Source of the DNA: Anaerolineae bacterium
Lineage (GTDB): Bacteria; Chloroflexota; Anaerolineae; Aggregatilineales; Phototrophicaceae
Length of the DNA: 64,000 nt
Reading direction: 5' to 3'
Assembly (NCBI GenBank): GCA_022841825.1
Contig: JALHQT010000003.1
Span: 558,001-622,000, forward strand
The notes beneath the pieces were generated by a model. The model worked only from the letters and a program-made list of their open reading frames with translations. It searched no databases and was not told where the DNA came from. The stretch's first letter is position 1. Every line of letters begins with the position of its first letter. Positions 17,695 to 26,619 of the stretch are shown here, in pieces. The position numbers and the translations under genes are program-made.

Positions 17695-18150
17695 CTGTGG
17701 GGGATACTTTAGCCACCTGCGCTGGATTCGCCTCGAAACAAAGCTACAATCCGCAGTCGCATGTGATATCCAATCCCCAATGAGAACAATCGCTGATGCG
17801 TCAATCCCTGCGCCAAGCGCTCCGTCAAGGATTCGTTTTTATCCTTCAGCGCGTTGAACAACGCTTGAAACACTGGACACAGCCCAAGAACGTGGGTCTC
17901 TTGCTGGGAGCAGTCATCGACATGTCTCGCAGCAAATCAGAGTTAGTCGCTGAGAATGCCTTCTTGCGCCAACAGCTGATTGTTCTGCGGCGTCAAACGA
18001 AACGCCCGGCATTGACTTCATCGGATAGGCTGGATCTAGATGTTGCCGACTTCTATTCGTGCTCCGAAAGCCAATACAATGTACGAACGCTTTCTGGGAA
18101 GCGTACAACGGGAATGATTAGATCATGTGGTGGCGTTCAACGAATGATAT
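17695..18150 (+). mobile_element. Decayed insertion sequence with rve-type transposase
   Basis: 17695-17710 (CTGTGGGGGATACTTT) matches the terminal repeats of the IS at 28164-29176. From 17796 a frame encodes a transposase N-terminus including SKSELVAENAFLRQQLIVLRR, which matches the intact start at 28276. After about residue 75 the core is deleted, and the frame resumes near 18060 with PKANTMYERFLGSVQRE, a stop codon, and LDHVVAFNE: the end of the catalytic core. It is therefore a dead copy with a large internal deletion and a nonsense mutation. No right terminal repeat is clear. Confidence 0.7.
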
Positions 18151-18154
18151 GATC

Positions 18155-18224
18155 TTGCTGGTCAAGTGGCGCGACCTGCTTGGGGGAGCGCTTCACGATG
18201 GCAATCCTGTTGCTTGACCAGCAA
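18155..18224. repeat. 12-bp perfect inverted repeat
   Basis: TTGCTGGTCAAG (18155-18166) and its exact complement CTTGACCAGCAA (18213-18224), 46 bp apart, just after the IS remnant and before the regulator gene. It could be an IS scar or a regulatory stem. No gene lies in 18151-18438. Confidence 0.55.
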
Positions 18225-18438
18225 AATAGCTGCTTGGATAGGATTTCTTGTCATTGCAGGTCAACCGTGAATTGTCAACGATTTGCGTGGGTAGTACTGG
18301 ACCCTAAAGAACGTTGTACAATCCGAGTGACATCGCGTGCCAGGACAGCCCTTGGAACACGGTAGCTTTCATGCACGCGAGTCCACTAAGACCGGCTCTC
18401 CAGTCCGGCTCGGTAAGCGAATTTGCCTTTCGACATGG

Positions 18439-19725
18439 CATATGCCACAATCGATTGACCTTATGAATACTTGCTTTTTGTTGATGAGACAAGACGATTC
18501 TGGAATTGCAATACGTGGATTGAACGCATTCCTGACGCAGTTTGATCGGAAATGCCTTGTCGTCATTGCACAAGACCTCGCGCACTGGCCCGTAGGCGAG
18601 GTGGCTGCGGGCGCAAATGCCGCCGCGCTCTCCGGTGGGTATCGCCTGATCTCCCTCGATTTTCATCGTTCCCCTGACCGTGAACGCGACCTGTTGCAGG
18701 TCTTGTGCAATTCGCAGGTCAGCGGGTGCATTTTTCTGTGGGATAACGCGCCCCACAACCTTGATCTTTATCAGGAGCTCGCCACGAATTTTCCGTGTGT
18801 TCAGGTGATCGATCCCAAGCCGATTCCGCAGCTTGATACGGTCATGTGCGATGACTATACGGGCGGGATGGCAGCCGTGCGCCATTTGATTCTGCTCGGA
18901 TTCCGGCAGATTGGGCATGTGACGGTCGATACGCCGATGCAGGCTGTCCGGGATCGGCACCAGGCGTATGTCGATGCAATGCGTTTAGCCAACCTGCCGC
19001 TTGACGAGCATTGGGTACTGGAACTGCCCTATGGCGTGACTGAAGCTGACCGCGTCCTGCGTGCACCCATCATCCGTGAGTTCCTCTCACAGTCGCGTCT
19101 ACCGAGGGCACTGTTTGTCTGTGCCGATTGGTTAGCGAGCGAAATTATCGAATGCACCCAGGAACTCGGCTTGGGCATCCCGCACGACATTGCCCTGGTC
19201 GGTTATGACGATGCTCTGCCCTATGCCCTGACGGGAATTCCGCTCACGACAGTGCAGAACGACTTTCGGGAAATGGGACGCCTGGCGGTCGAGCGTATCA
19301 CCTTTCGCCTGACGAACCACCTCAGCGATGTCGAACCGTGCATCATTCGCATCACACCAACGCTGGTGATCCGGGCGTCATCCGTGCCGCTGTCGCCAGC
19401 AACCCAGCGTTGGGAAGTCATCATGCGGTATATTCAGGACCATTTCCGCGAAAACATTACCGCTGCCCAAACAGCGGATGTCTATGGGCTGGACTCGAAT
19501 TACTTTTCGCACCAGTTCAAACTGGTTTTTGGCGTTCGCTTCACCGACGCTGTGAATAAGTTACGGTTGGAATATTCAAAACAGCTGCTCAAAACGACAG
19601 GCTACACAGTCGAAGCCGTCGCCGACGCCGCTGGCTTCCGCACCCCGAATCACTTTTATGCCCTGTTCAAGCGCGCCTATGGCATGACGCCGCATGCTTA
19701 CCGCAAGCAGCACACTTTTCGATAG
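18439..19725 (+). CDS. XylR-like regulator: sugar-binding domain fused to AraC-type HTH
   Basis: The N-terminal two-thirds is a LacI/periplasmic-binding-protein sensor fold (CLVVIAQDLAHW, then CDDYTGGMAAVRHLILLGFRQIGHV, and DIALVGYDDALPYALTGIPLTTV). The last 100 residues are an AraC/XylS pair of helix-turn-helices (GLDSNYFSHQFKLVFGVRF and the second HTH ending YGMTPHAYRKQ). This architecture is that of E. coli XylR. No LacI-type N-terminal HTH is present. The start is uncertain: ATG at 18439 or 18463, or GTG at 18337, none with a good ribosome-binding site. It most likely binds a sugar imported by the downstream ABC system and activates that operon. Confidence 0.85.
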   Translation, partial: HMPQSIDLMNTCFLLMRQDDSGIAIRGLNAFLTQFDRKCLVVIAQDLAHWPVGEVAAGANAAALSGGYRLISLDFHRSPDRERDLLQVLCNSQVSGCIFLWDNAPHNLDLYQELATNFPCVQVIDPKPIPQLDTVMCDDYTGGMAAVRHLILLGFRQIGHVTVDTPMQAVRDRHQAYVDAMRLANLPLDEHWVLELPYGVTEADRVLRAPIIREFLSQSRLPRALFVCADWLASEIIECTQELGLGIPHDIALVGYDDALPYALTGIPLTTVQNDFREMGRLAVERITFRLTNHLSDVEPCIIRITPTLVIRASSVPLSPATQRWEVIMRYIQDHFRENITAAQTADVYGLDSNYFSHQFKLVFGVRFTDAVNKLRLEYSKQLLKTTGYTVEAVADAAGFRTPNHFYALFKRAYGMTPHAYRKQHTFR

Positions 19726-19745
19726 AAACGCAAAACTTTTCTGAA

Positions 19746-19823
19746 TTGCTCCCCTTCGACACATCCCGCTATCCTCTGTAGGATAGGCAATTCGTCAACT
19801 ATTGTTTGAACTGTCTGCCTATC
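19746..19823 (+). promoter_or_regulatory. Possible promoter with overlapping palindromes upstream of the ribose-type operon
   Basis: A weak TTGCTC (19746-19751) / 18 bp / TATCCT (19770-19775) promoter is possible. CTATCCTctgtAGGATAG (19769-19786) is a palindrome over the -10. The middle segment GGATAGGCA (19781-19789) can instead pair with TGCCTATCC (19815-19823), so two mutually exclusive stems can form. Either an operator set for the regulator upstream or an attenuator-like leader. Confidence 0.4.
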
Positions 19824-19845
19824 CATTGACTGCTGAGGACATGGC

Positions 19846-20916
19846 GTGCTGCGCCCTGTGAAATCAGTTTTTGGGGATAGTTATTCGAAGCTATTGCCGA
19901 GCCAATTTATGGACAGTCCAATTAGAGTCGCGTCGATTACTTTCAAAAACTGGGCGGCGCTTGCGCTCGAAAACGATTTTGTCAGGATCGTGGTGATTCC
20001 TGAGATTGGCGGCAAAGTCGTTTCGATAGAGTCCCTTTCGAACCACCGGGAATTCTTGTGGCAGGATGACACACGCCCCTATCGTCATCCCCGGTATGGC
20101 GATGTGTTTGGCAATTACGATGCCAGCGGCTTCGACGAGTGTTTTCCCAGCATCGGCGAATGTGACTACCCCGAATTTCCCTGGGATGGCGTGCGTGTCC
20201 CCGATCATGGCGAGATGTGGTGTACGCCGTGGCGGGCTGAACCCGACGACAAGAGCGTTCATCTGGATGCACATGGCGTGCGTTTTCCCTATCACTTCGA
20301 AAAGTCGCTCACCCTGGCGGCTAACGCGCCGCGCTGCACCATCACCTATCGGGTGACCAATCCGGCACCGTTCGACTTCAAGTATTGCTGGTCGGCGCAT
20401 CCTTTGTTCGCGGCGTCCGAAGGAATGTGCATTTTGCTACCAGATCACCCCGATGCGCGGCTGGTGTTTGCGCTCGGTAACCGTGTTGCCGGCGATCTAC
20501 AGGAGACCTATCGCTGGCCGTGGCTGCGCACGCCAGCCGGTGAAATGCTCGATTACAGTCGGATAGGTTCGCCTGCGCTGGCAGCCAATGACAAAGTCTA
20601 TGTTGATGTGGGGGATGAGGGTTGGTGTGCGCTCTATGACCCGACGACCGGAGATTTTGTCGGCTTCCGCTTTGCGCCGGAGTTGATCCCCTATCTCGGC
20701 ATTTGCGTCAACCACGGTGCATATCCTTTTGAGGGCGCAAAGGGTTTTTGGGTCGCGCTGGAACCGTGTACCGGCTATCCCGACGCACTCAGCGACGTCA
20801 TCGCGCTCCAGAAACACGCCACCGTGAAAAGTCGCAGCAGTGTGTCGTGGTCACTGGCGCTGCACGTTGGACAGGCAGATTCAGTTGCTGAGGTACGGCG
20901 TCAATTGCTGGCTTGA
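19846..20916 (+). CDS. Aldose-1-epimerase-fold protein (galactose-mutarotase-like)
   Basis: A 356-residue protein with the galactose-mutarotase-like beta-sandwich: LALENDFVRIVVIPEIGGKVVSIES at the start is the typical opening ('tnd.l.v.vlPe.GGkv.si'), followed by DECFPSIG, and YCWSAHPLFAA with a His in the core strand. Such proteins interconvert sugar anomers or bind sugars; some are annotated DUF5107 or DUF4432. GTG at 19846 is chosen, with GAGGA 7 nt upstream; ATG at 19909 is the alternative. It precedes the ABC importer, so it probably supplies the right anomer of the imported sugar. Confidence 0.75.
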   Translation: MLRPVKSVFGDSYSKLLPSQFMDSPIRVASITFKNWAALALENDFVRIVVIPEIGGKVVSIESLSNHREFLWQDDTRPYRHPRYGDVFGNYDASGFDECFPSIGECDYPEFPWDGVRVPDHGEMWCTPWRAEPDDKSVHLDAHGVRFPYHFEKSLTLAANAPRCTITYRVTNPAPFDFKYCWSAHPLFAASEGMCILLPDHPDARLVFALGNRVAGDLQETYRWPWLRTPAGEMLDYSRIGSPALAANDKVYVDVGDEGWCALYDPTTGDFVGFRFAPELIPYLGICVNHGAYPFEGAKGFWVALEPCTGYPDALSDVIALQKHATVKSRSSVSWSLALHVGQADSVAEVRRQLLA

Positions 20917-20978
20917 GCGCCAAGTTGACATCGAGTGCTTACAAAAGACCGACTCCTAGCGAAGAGGAGATGAATGTA

Positions 20979-21986
20979 ATGGCTGTGGCCGCAACAAAAT
21001 CCGAGAACAGACCGCGGCTGGGCACACGCACCACAGCGGTTTTTCGGCGTCTGTTCAGTGTCCCCGAAGTGGGCGTGCTGATTCCGCTGATTGCATTTGC
21101 CCTCATCTTCTACCTGGTCAACCCGACGTTTCTTTCGCCAGCCAACATCACCACGATGCTGAGGGCGGTGGCATACATCGGTATCATCGCCATCGGGATG
21201 ACGTTCCTGCTGATCACTGGCGCATTCGACCTGTCCGTTGGCGCGACAGCGGGCTTGTGCGCCATCGTGTGCAGCTATGCTATGGTCAATCTGAGTTGGC
21301 CAATTCCGCTCGCTGTGCTGGCAGGGGTGCTCACTGGCGCGCTGGTAGGGTTGGTCAACGGCTTTGTCGTCCTCAAGCTGGGCGTTCCGGCGTTTATCAC
21401 GACGCTGGGCATGCTGAACATTGCTAAGGGCATCACTTACCTCATCTCCAAAGGCTACACCATCTACCCTCTTCCCGAACCGGTTGGCGTTTTTGGGGAG
21501 GCAGAGCCGTTCGGCACGTCGTGGGCGGTCGTGATCTTTGTACTCATGGCAATCGCCGCGGCATTCGTGGCGACCCGCACTTCGTATGGGCGTAAGCTAT
21601 ACGTCGTGGGCGGCAACCCAGAAGTCGCCCGCCTCGCGGGGATTAACCCCGCGCGCATCCAGCTATCCGGATTCGTGCTGGTCAGCGTGTGCGCCGGGAT
21701 TGCCGGGATGTTGCTGATGTCGCGCATAGCGACCGGGCAGCCAACGATTGGTCTCGGTTGGGAACTGAACGTGATCGCGGGGGTCGTCATCGGAGGCGTC
21801 AGTCTGTTTGGCGGTTCAGGGTCGGTCGTTGGAGCCGTTATCGGGTTGCTCATTATGCAGGTCGTCACGAGCGGTCTGGTCATCAGCAATGTTGATCCTT
21901 ACTGGCAGACGGTGGCGATTGGGCTGATCATGATCGTCGCAGTCGCAATCGACATCCTCCGGCGAAAATCGAAATCGGCTGCTTAG
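20979..21986 (+). CDS. Ribose-type ABC transporter permease (RbsC-like)
   Basis: A 335-residue membrane protein of the branched BPD_transp_2 family, with about 8-10 hydrophobic segments. GAFDLSVGATAGLCAI and GRKLYVVGGNPEVARLAGINP, with GGVSLFGGSGSVVGAVIGLLI, are hallmarks of RbsC/XylH permeases. The ATG at 20979 has GAGGAG 8 nt upstream; earlier in-frame starts at 20913 and 20970 are less well supported. Together with the duplicated binding protein and the RbsA-type ATPase it makes a complete CUT2 importer for a monosaccharide. Confidence 0.93.
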   Translation: MAVAATKSENRPRLGTRTTAVFRRLFSVPEVGVLIPLIAFALIFYLVNPTFLSPANITTMLRAVAYIGIIAIGMTFLLITGAFDLSVGATAGLCAIVCSYAMVNLSWPIPLAVLAGVLTGALVGLVNGFVVLKLGVPAFITTLGMLNIAKGITYLISKGYTIYPLPEPVGVFGEAEPFGTSWAVVIFVLMAIAAAFVATRTSYGRKLYVVGGNPEVARLAGINPARIQLSGFVLVSVCAGIAGMLLMSRIATGQPTIGLGWELNVIAGVVIGGVSLFGGSGSVVGAVIGLLIMQVVTSGLVISNVDPYWQTVAIGLIMIVAVAIDILRRKSKSAA

Positions 21987-22203
21987 TGCCTAGTCGCGGA
22001 TTGGTTTACCTATAGATACACGAGCCGCAGGCGCCGAAGTCGATAGCTCGAACAACGACACCTGTACCTGAGCCTTTAGGGATAGAGAAAGGAGAGAGCA
22101 ATAGGCAGGATCGACACTTTCTTGTCGGTAGGCCAACGAAGTCAACATTCAAATATGTCGTCCAACTGATTAGACGGATACGAGTTACAGAGGGAGAACA
22201 GAC

Positions 22204-24069
22204 ATGCGTTTCCAAAAGACCGGCTTTAAGTTCATCAGTTTGTTGCTTGCTGTGCTGCTGCTCGTCACCGCGAGCAGTATGCTGGTAAGTGCCCAGGATG
22301 CGCCGCGCATCGCGCTGATCCAATTCCTCAAGGGACATCCGGTGCATCGGTTGATGCAGTTGGGTTTCCAGGAGGGCTGCGAAGCTGCAGGTGCGCAGTG
22401 TGACATGCTGCTGACGGACAGCACCAACCCGGTAGACATGGTGCCGCTGGCAGAGCAAGCCCTGGCGCAGGGTTACGACGGCGTCGTGCTCTACGCCGTG
22501 GATGCCAGCTTTTTCCCCGTCATTCAGCAGTTCCGCGATGCTGGCATCCCCGTGGTCACGCCACACTTCACGAGTTTCGACCAGGAAGAGTCTGGGTTGA
22601 CGGCAGTAGTGGGTGCGGATGTCGTAGCCTATGCCCAGGCGGCAGCAGAGGCGATGGGCGAACGGCTCGGCGGGGTGGGGACGGTGGCGGTGACGGTCGG
22701 CAGTTTCAACCAGACCGAGAATCTGGTGGCTGAGACGTTCACGGCGACCCTCAATGAGCAGTACCCGGACATCACTGTGCTCGAACCGCAGGAGGAAGGG
22801 TTCGACCAGGCGCAGGCGATCGCGAAAGCGGTGGCGATCCTGCAGGGGAACCCCGAGGTGACAGGTGCGTTCTCGACGACGGGAAATGGACCAACGACCT
22901 GGGCGCGCGCGGCAGAGGAAGCAGACCGCGACGGTATCAGCATCATCAGCATGGACTACACCCGCCCCAACCTGGACTTGGTGCGCGATGGCAAGGTCTA
23001 CGCGCTGGTGGGGCAGCCGCTGTACGAGGAATTCTACAACTCGGTCGAACTGCTGGTGAGTGCGATCAACGGGGATGAGGTCGAATATCTCAACCTACTG
23101 CCCGCACCCATCATCACCGCCGCTGATCTTGATGCCTACTATGGCTTCAACGACCGCGCCGAAGCAGGTATCGCGGGCGAAGCTGTGACGCCGCGCATCG
23201 CCTTGATCCAATTCCTTAAGGGACATCCAGTGCATCGGTTGATGCAGTTGGGTTTCCAGGAGGGCTGCGAAGCTGCAGGTGCGCAGTGTGACATGCTGCT
23301 GACGGACAGCACCAACCCAGTAGATATGGTGCCGCTGGCAGAGCAAGCCCTGGCGCAGGGTTACGACGGCGTCGTGCTCTACGCCGTGGACGCCAGCTTT
23401 TTCCCCGTCATTCAGCAGTTCCGCGATGCTGGCATCCCCGTGGTCACGCCACACTTCACGAGTTTCGACCAGGAAGAGTCTGGGTTGACGGCAGTAGTGG
23501 GTGCGGATGTCGTAGCCTATGCCCAGGCGGCAGCAGAGGCGATGGGCGAACGGCTCGGCGGGGTGGGGACGGTGGCGGTGACGGTCGGCAGTTTCAACCA
23601 GACCGAGAATCTGGTGGCTGAGACGTTCACGGCGACCCTCAATGAGCAGTACCCGGACATCACTGTGCTCGAACCGCAGGAGGAAGGGTTCGACCAGGCG
23701 CAGGCGATCGCGAAAGCGGTGGCGATCCTGCAGGGGAACCCCGAGGTGACAGGTGCGTTCTCGACGACGGGAAATGGACCAACGACCTGGGCGCGCGCGG
23801 CAGAGGAAGCAGACCGCGACGGTATCAGCATCATCAGCATGGACTACACCCGCCCCAACCTGGACTTGGTGCGCGATGGCAAGGTCTACGCGCTGGTGGG
23901 GCAGCCGCTGTACGAGGAATTCTACAACTCGGTCGAACTGCTGGTGAGTGCGATCAACGGGGATGAGGTCGAATATCTCAACCTACTGCCCGCACCCATC
24001 ATCACCGCCGCTGATCTTGATGCCTACTATGGCTTCAACGACCGCGCCGAAGCAGCGATCCAGAATTAG
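22204..24069 (+). CDS. Ribose-type substrate-binding protein with two tandem, near-identical domains
   Basis: A 621-residue exported protein: a signal peptide (about residues 1-31, ending SAQ) and then two periplasmic-binding domains of 296 and 292 residues. Each begins PRIALIQFLKGHPVHRLMQ and ends YYGFNDRAEA. Usual RbsB-like proteins have one such domain and are about 300-350 residues. At protein level the two domains look identical except at their junction and C-terminal ends; at DNA level they are an 888-bp tandem duplication with only seven silent differences. The frame runs through without a stop. GGGAGAA precedes the ATG. It lies between the permease and the ATPase gene. Function: binding a monosaccharide for import, with two binding sites per chain. 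Confidence 0.88.
   Translation: MRFQKTGFKFISLLLAVLLLVTASSMLVSAQDAPRIALIQFLKGHPVHRLMQLGFQEGCEAAGAQCDMLLTDSTNPVDMVPLAEQALAQGYDGVVLYAVDASFFPVIQQFRDAGIPVVTPHFTSFDQEESGLTAVVGADVVAYAQAAAEAMGERLGGVGTVAVTVGSFNQTENLVAETFTATLNEQYPDITVLEPQEEGFDQAQAIAKAVAILQGNPEVTGAFSTTGNGPTTWARAAEEADRDGISIISMDYTRPNLDLVRDGKVYALVGQPLYEEFYNSVELLVSAINGDEVEYLNLLPAPIITAADLDAYYGFNDRAEAGIAGEAVTPRIALIQFLKGHPVHRLMQLGFQEGCEAAGAQCDMLLTDSTNPVDMVPLAEQALAQGYDGVVLYAVDASFFPVIQQFRDAGIPVVTPHFTSFDQEESGLTAVVGADVVAYAQAAAEAMGERLGGVGTVAVTVGSFNQTENLVAETFTATLNEQYPDITVLEPQEEGFDQAQAIAKAVAILQGNPEVTGAFSTTGNGPTTWARAAEEADRDGISIISMDYTRPNLDLVRDGKVYALVGQPLYEEFYNSVELLVSAINGDEVEYLNLLPAPIITAADLDAYYGFNDRAEAAIQN
22303..24055 (+). repeat. 888-bp in-frame tandem duplication
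   Basis: Copy 1 starts at 22303 and copy 2 at 23191, offset exactly 888 bp. Silent differences occur at 22314, 22315, 22329, 22341, 22431, 22437 and 22503 (copy 1 numbering). From 22504 to about 23167 the copies are base-for-base identical by eye. Confidence 0.92.
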
Positions 24070-24088
24070 TACCGCGACACGATGAAAA

Positions 24089-24149
24089 TGACGGGGGTTC
24101 TCCTGGGGGCGTGGTATGCCGCGCCCCTACCGACCGGGAGACCCCGTCA
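24089..24149 (+). repeat. Large intercistronic stem-loop containing a GTAGGG-type palindrome
   Basis: TGACGGGG (24089-24096) pairs with CCCCGTCA (24142-24149), extended inward by further pairs with small bulges. Inside it, 24105-24130 read on the minus strand begins GTAGGGGCG and is a member of the palindrome family at 5141 and 63722. It lies between the binding-protein and ATPase genes and could limit transcription downstream of the former. Confidence 0.6.
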
Positions 24150-24179
24150 GGCTCAAAGGTTGCCCTGAAGGAAATACTG

Positions 24180-25742
24180 ATGACACATTTGCTTGAGATG
24201 GCAGACATCACCAAGCGCTTTCCCGGCATTGTTGCCCTCAATGATGTCAGTTTTGCAGTTCAGGCGGGCACGATTCACGGGCTGGTGGGCGAAAATGGGG
24301 CGGGGAAATCGACCCTGATGAAGATTCTTTCGGGCACATACCCCGCCGGGACGTACGAAGGCGCAATCCGCCTGCACGGAAAGACACTCCATTTGCACAC
24401 CGCGGCAGATGCGCTGGAGCAAGGCATCGGCATCGTGCCCCAGGAAACGAGTGTGATCGACCAGTTGACGGTCGCCGAAAACGTGGTTGTCGGCAAATGG
24501 CTTCAGCCTGGCGGCTTGCTGGTCAGCCAGTCGGCTATTCGACACACCGTCAGAAACTTTCTGGAAGAATACGATATCACGCTCGACCCTGCTATCTCGG
24601 TCAGCCGACTCACGACTGCGCAGAAGCAGTTGGTAATGATCGCACGCGCACTGTATCGAAAGCCGAGCGTTTTGATTTTGGATGAACCCACTTCTTCACT
24701 GGCTATAGACGAAATCGAGCGTTTATTTGCCAGTCTGAATGTGCTGCGCCAGAAAGGCGTCACCACCGTTTTTATCACCCACAAGTTGACGGAGATTTTT
24801 GAACTGACCGATCGCACAACCGTGCTGCGCGATGGCGAGGTGGCAGGAGAGTTCGACCGCAGCGAATATGACCAGGCGCTTATCATCGCGGCGATGGTCG
24901 GGCGACGAATCGAAAATCTCTACCCGACCCGCCATTCGCCCATCGGCGCAGACGAAGTGCTGCGCGTGGCACACCTCACCGTGCCACATCCGACAATCGC
25001 GAATCGCAACATTGTCGAGGACGTGAGTTTTTCGCTGAGACGTGGCGAGATTCTCGGTTTGGCGGGTTTGGTTGGCTCTGGGCGCAGCGAAACTGTCAAC
25101 GCAATCATTGGGCGCACCGCTTATTCGGGCACGATCAGCGTTTTCGGTCAGTCCGTCTCTATTAGGAGTCCGGCAGATGCCAAGCGCGCCGGGATTGCGC
25201 TGGTCACAGAGGATCGAAAACGTGACGGGTTTCTTCCCAACCTGGAAATTCGCCCGAACACGACGCTCCATAGCCTGCCACAGGTAACCCGGCGAGGCTT
25301 GATGGATGTGTCGGCTGAACGCCGCCTCGCAACTGAAGCGGTTGCCCGTTTCAACATCAAGGCGCAGTCGATCGAGCAGATGGTTGTGAGTCTGAGTGGC
25401 GGCAACCAGCAAAAAGTCATCCTGGCAAAAGTCCTGATGGACAACCCACAGATCCTGTTTCTGGACGAGCCGACCAAAGGGATCGATATTGGGGCAAAGA
25501 ATGAGATTTATAAGCTGATGCTCGACCTGGTGGCGCAGGGTATTTCGATCATCATGATTTCGTCCGAACTGCCCGAACTGCTGGCGATGTGTGATCGTTT
25601 CGTCGTCCTTGCCGAGGGTAAGGTGGCTGACGAGTTTTTGCGGTTGGATGCAGACGAACATCGGGTTATGCTGGCGGCGACAAGAGCGCGGTCGCAGATC
25701 ACACAGGCGGCACACGCGAGCGCATCGGAGTTGACAGCATAG
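24180..25742 (+). CDS. Ribose-type ABC transporter ATPase (RbsA-like, two nucleotide-binding domains)
   Basis: A 520-residue double ATPase of the CUT2 class. Domain 1 has Walker A GENGAGKST, a degenerate signature (LTTAQKQLV) and Walker B LILDEPTSSL. Domain 2 has the usual shortened Walker A (LVGSGRSE), a good signature LSGGNQQKV and Walker B LFLDEPTKGIDIGAK. The ATG at 24180 has AAGGA 7 nt upstream; an upstream GTG-started extension is rejected. It powers the permease and binding protein encoded just before. The fused pair distinguishes this system from the three other importers in the window, which lack an ATPase gene. Confidence 0.94.
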   Translation: MTHLLEMADITKRFPGIVALNDVSFAVQAGTIHGLVGENGAGKSTLMKILSGTYPAGTYEGAIRLHGKTLHLHTAADALEQGIGIVPQETSVIDQLTVAENVVVGKWLQPGGLLVSQSAIRHTVRNFLEEYDITLDPAISVSRLTTAQKQLVMIARALYRKPSVLILDEPTSSLAIDEIERLFASLNVLRQKGVTTVFITHKLTEIFELTDRTTVLRDGEVAGEFDRSEYDQALIIAAMVGRRIENLYPTRHSPIGADEVLRVAHLTVPHPTIANRNIVEDVSFSLRRGEILGLAGLVGSGRSETVNAIIGRTAYSGTISVFGQSVSIRSPADAKRAGIALVTEDRKRDGFLPNLEIRPNTTLHSLPQVTRRGLMDVSAERRLATEAVARFNIKAQSIEQMVVSLSGGNQQKVILAKVLMDNPQILFLDEPTKGIDIGAKNEIYKLMLDLVAQGISIIMISSELPELLAMCDRFVVLAEGKVADEFLRLDADEHRVMLAATRARSQITQAAHASASELTA

Positions 25743-25762
25743 ACCGTGAAAGGGCGCACGAG

Positions 25763-26599
25763 GTGAACAACAGATACAGCCTTGAAGGGAAACTGATTCT
25801 GGTGACCGGCGCGGGAACGGGAATCGGGCAGGGTATCGCGCTTGAAGCGGCACGACTGGGCGCGGATGTCGTGCTGAGCTATGCGCACAGCGCTCAGGGT
25901 GCACAAGAAGCGGCGGAAGAAATTCGTGGGATGGGACGCCGAGCGTTGGCGATCGGCGCCGACCTGAGCAAGGTTGCCGAATGCATTCGCCTGGTTGATG
26001 AAGCGGCTGCCTTTCTCGGCGGGCTGGACGGGCTGGTCAACAATGCGGGGCTGACACTGACGATGGGTTTCCTCGATGTGACCGAAGAACATTTCAACCG
26101 GATATATAACTTGAACATTCGCGGTGAATTCTTTTGCTCGCAGCAGGCGGTGCGTTATATGGTACAGCGTGGTCAAGCCCTGTGCGCGCAGTTTCCGGAC
26201 AATCCCTGGGCTGGGGGCAGCATCGTCAATGTATCGTCGGTGCATGGTTTCGTGGGCTGCGCGGGGCATTCAGTCTACGCGGGCACAAAAGGGGCAATCA
26301 ATGCATTCACCCGCGAACTGGCAATCGAATTGTGCCCGCTGCACATCCGCGCGAATGTGCTTGCTCCCGGTTCAATCGAGGTCGAAAGCTATTTCAAGTC
26401 CATCCCGGAATACAATCGCGCGTTCGGCGATAGTCTGGTGCCGTGGGGACGTATCGGGCTGCCAAGCGACTGCGGCCATATAGCGGCATTCATGTTGTCG
26501 GATGCCGCCGAGTTCATGACCGGGCATGTCCTGTATTTCGATGGCGGTCTGACTGCGAAGATGGCACTGCCTTTTCAGCCGAGCGACAGCGAACGTTGA
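25763..26599 (+). CDS. SDR-family NAD(P)-dependent sugar dehydrogenase
   Basis: A 278-residue short-chain dehydrogenase. Cofactor motif [15 protein letters not shown], the NNAG motif in [10 protein letters not shown], the catalytic Ser in VNVSSVHG and YAGTK carrying the Tyr and Lys, with the PGS following; all are intact. GTG start at 25763 is 20 bp after the ATPase stop, so it belongs to the same operon. It probably oxidises the imported sugar (glucose-1-dehydrogenase or arabinose/xylose dehydrogenase type) in the cytoplasm; the substrate is not determined. Confidence 0.87.
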   Translation: MNNRYSLEGKLILVTGAGTGIGQGIALEAARLGADVVLSYAHSAQGAQEAAEEIRGMGRRALAIGADLSKVAECIRLVDEAAAFLGGLDGLVNNAGLTLTMGFLDVTEEHFNRIYNLNIRGEFFCSQQAVRYMVQRGQALCAQFPDNPWAGGSIVNVSSVHGFVGCAGHSVYAGTKGAINAFTRELAIELCPLHIRANVLAPGSIEVESYFKSIPEYNRAFGDSLVPWGRIGLPSDCGHIAAFMLSDAAEFMTGHVLYFDGGLTAKMALPFQPSDSER

Positions 26600-26619
26600 A
26601 GCATTGTGAAGGGAAAACT

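Noticed and set aside
22629-23840. Two identical 107-codon minus-strand frames
   Set aside because: They are shadow frames of the duplicated binding-protein domains; their identity only reflects the 888-bp duplication.
22204-24069. Two separate binding-protein genes
   Set aside because: There is no stop codon, signal peptide or ribosome-binding site at the junction near 23170; the frame is continuous, so it is one two-domain protein.
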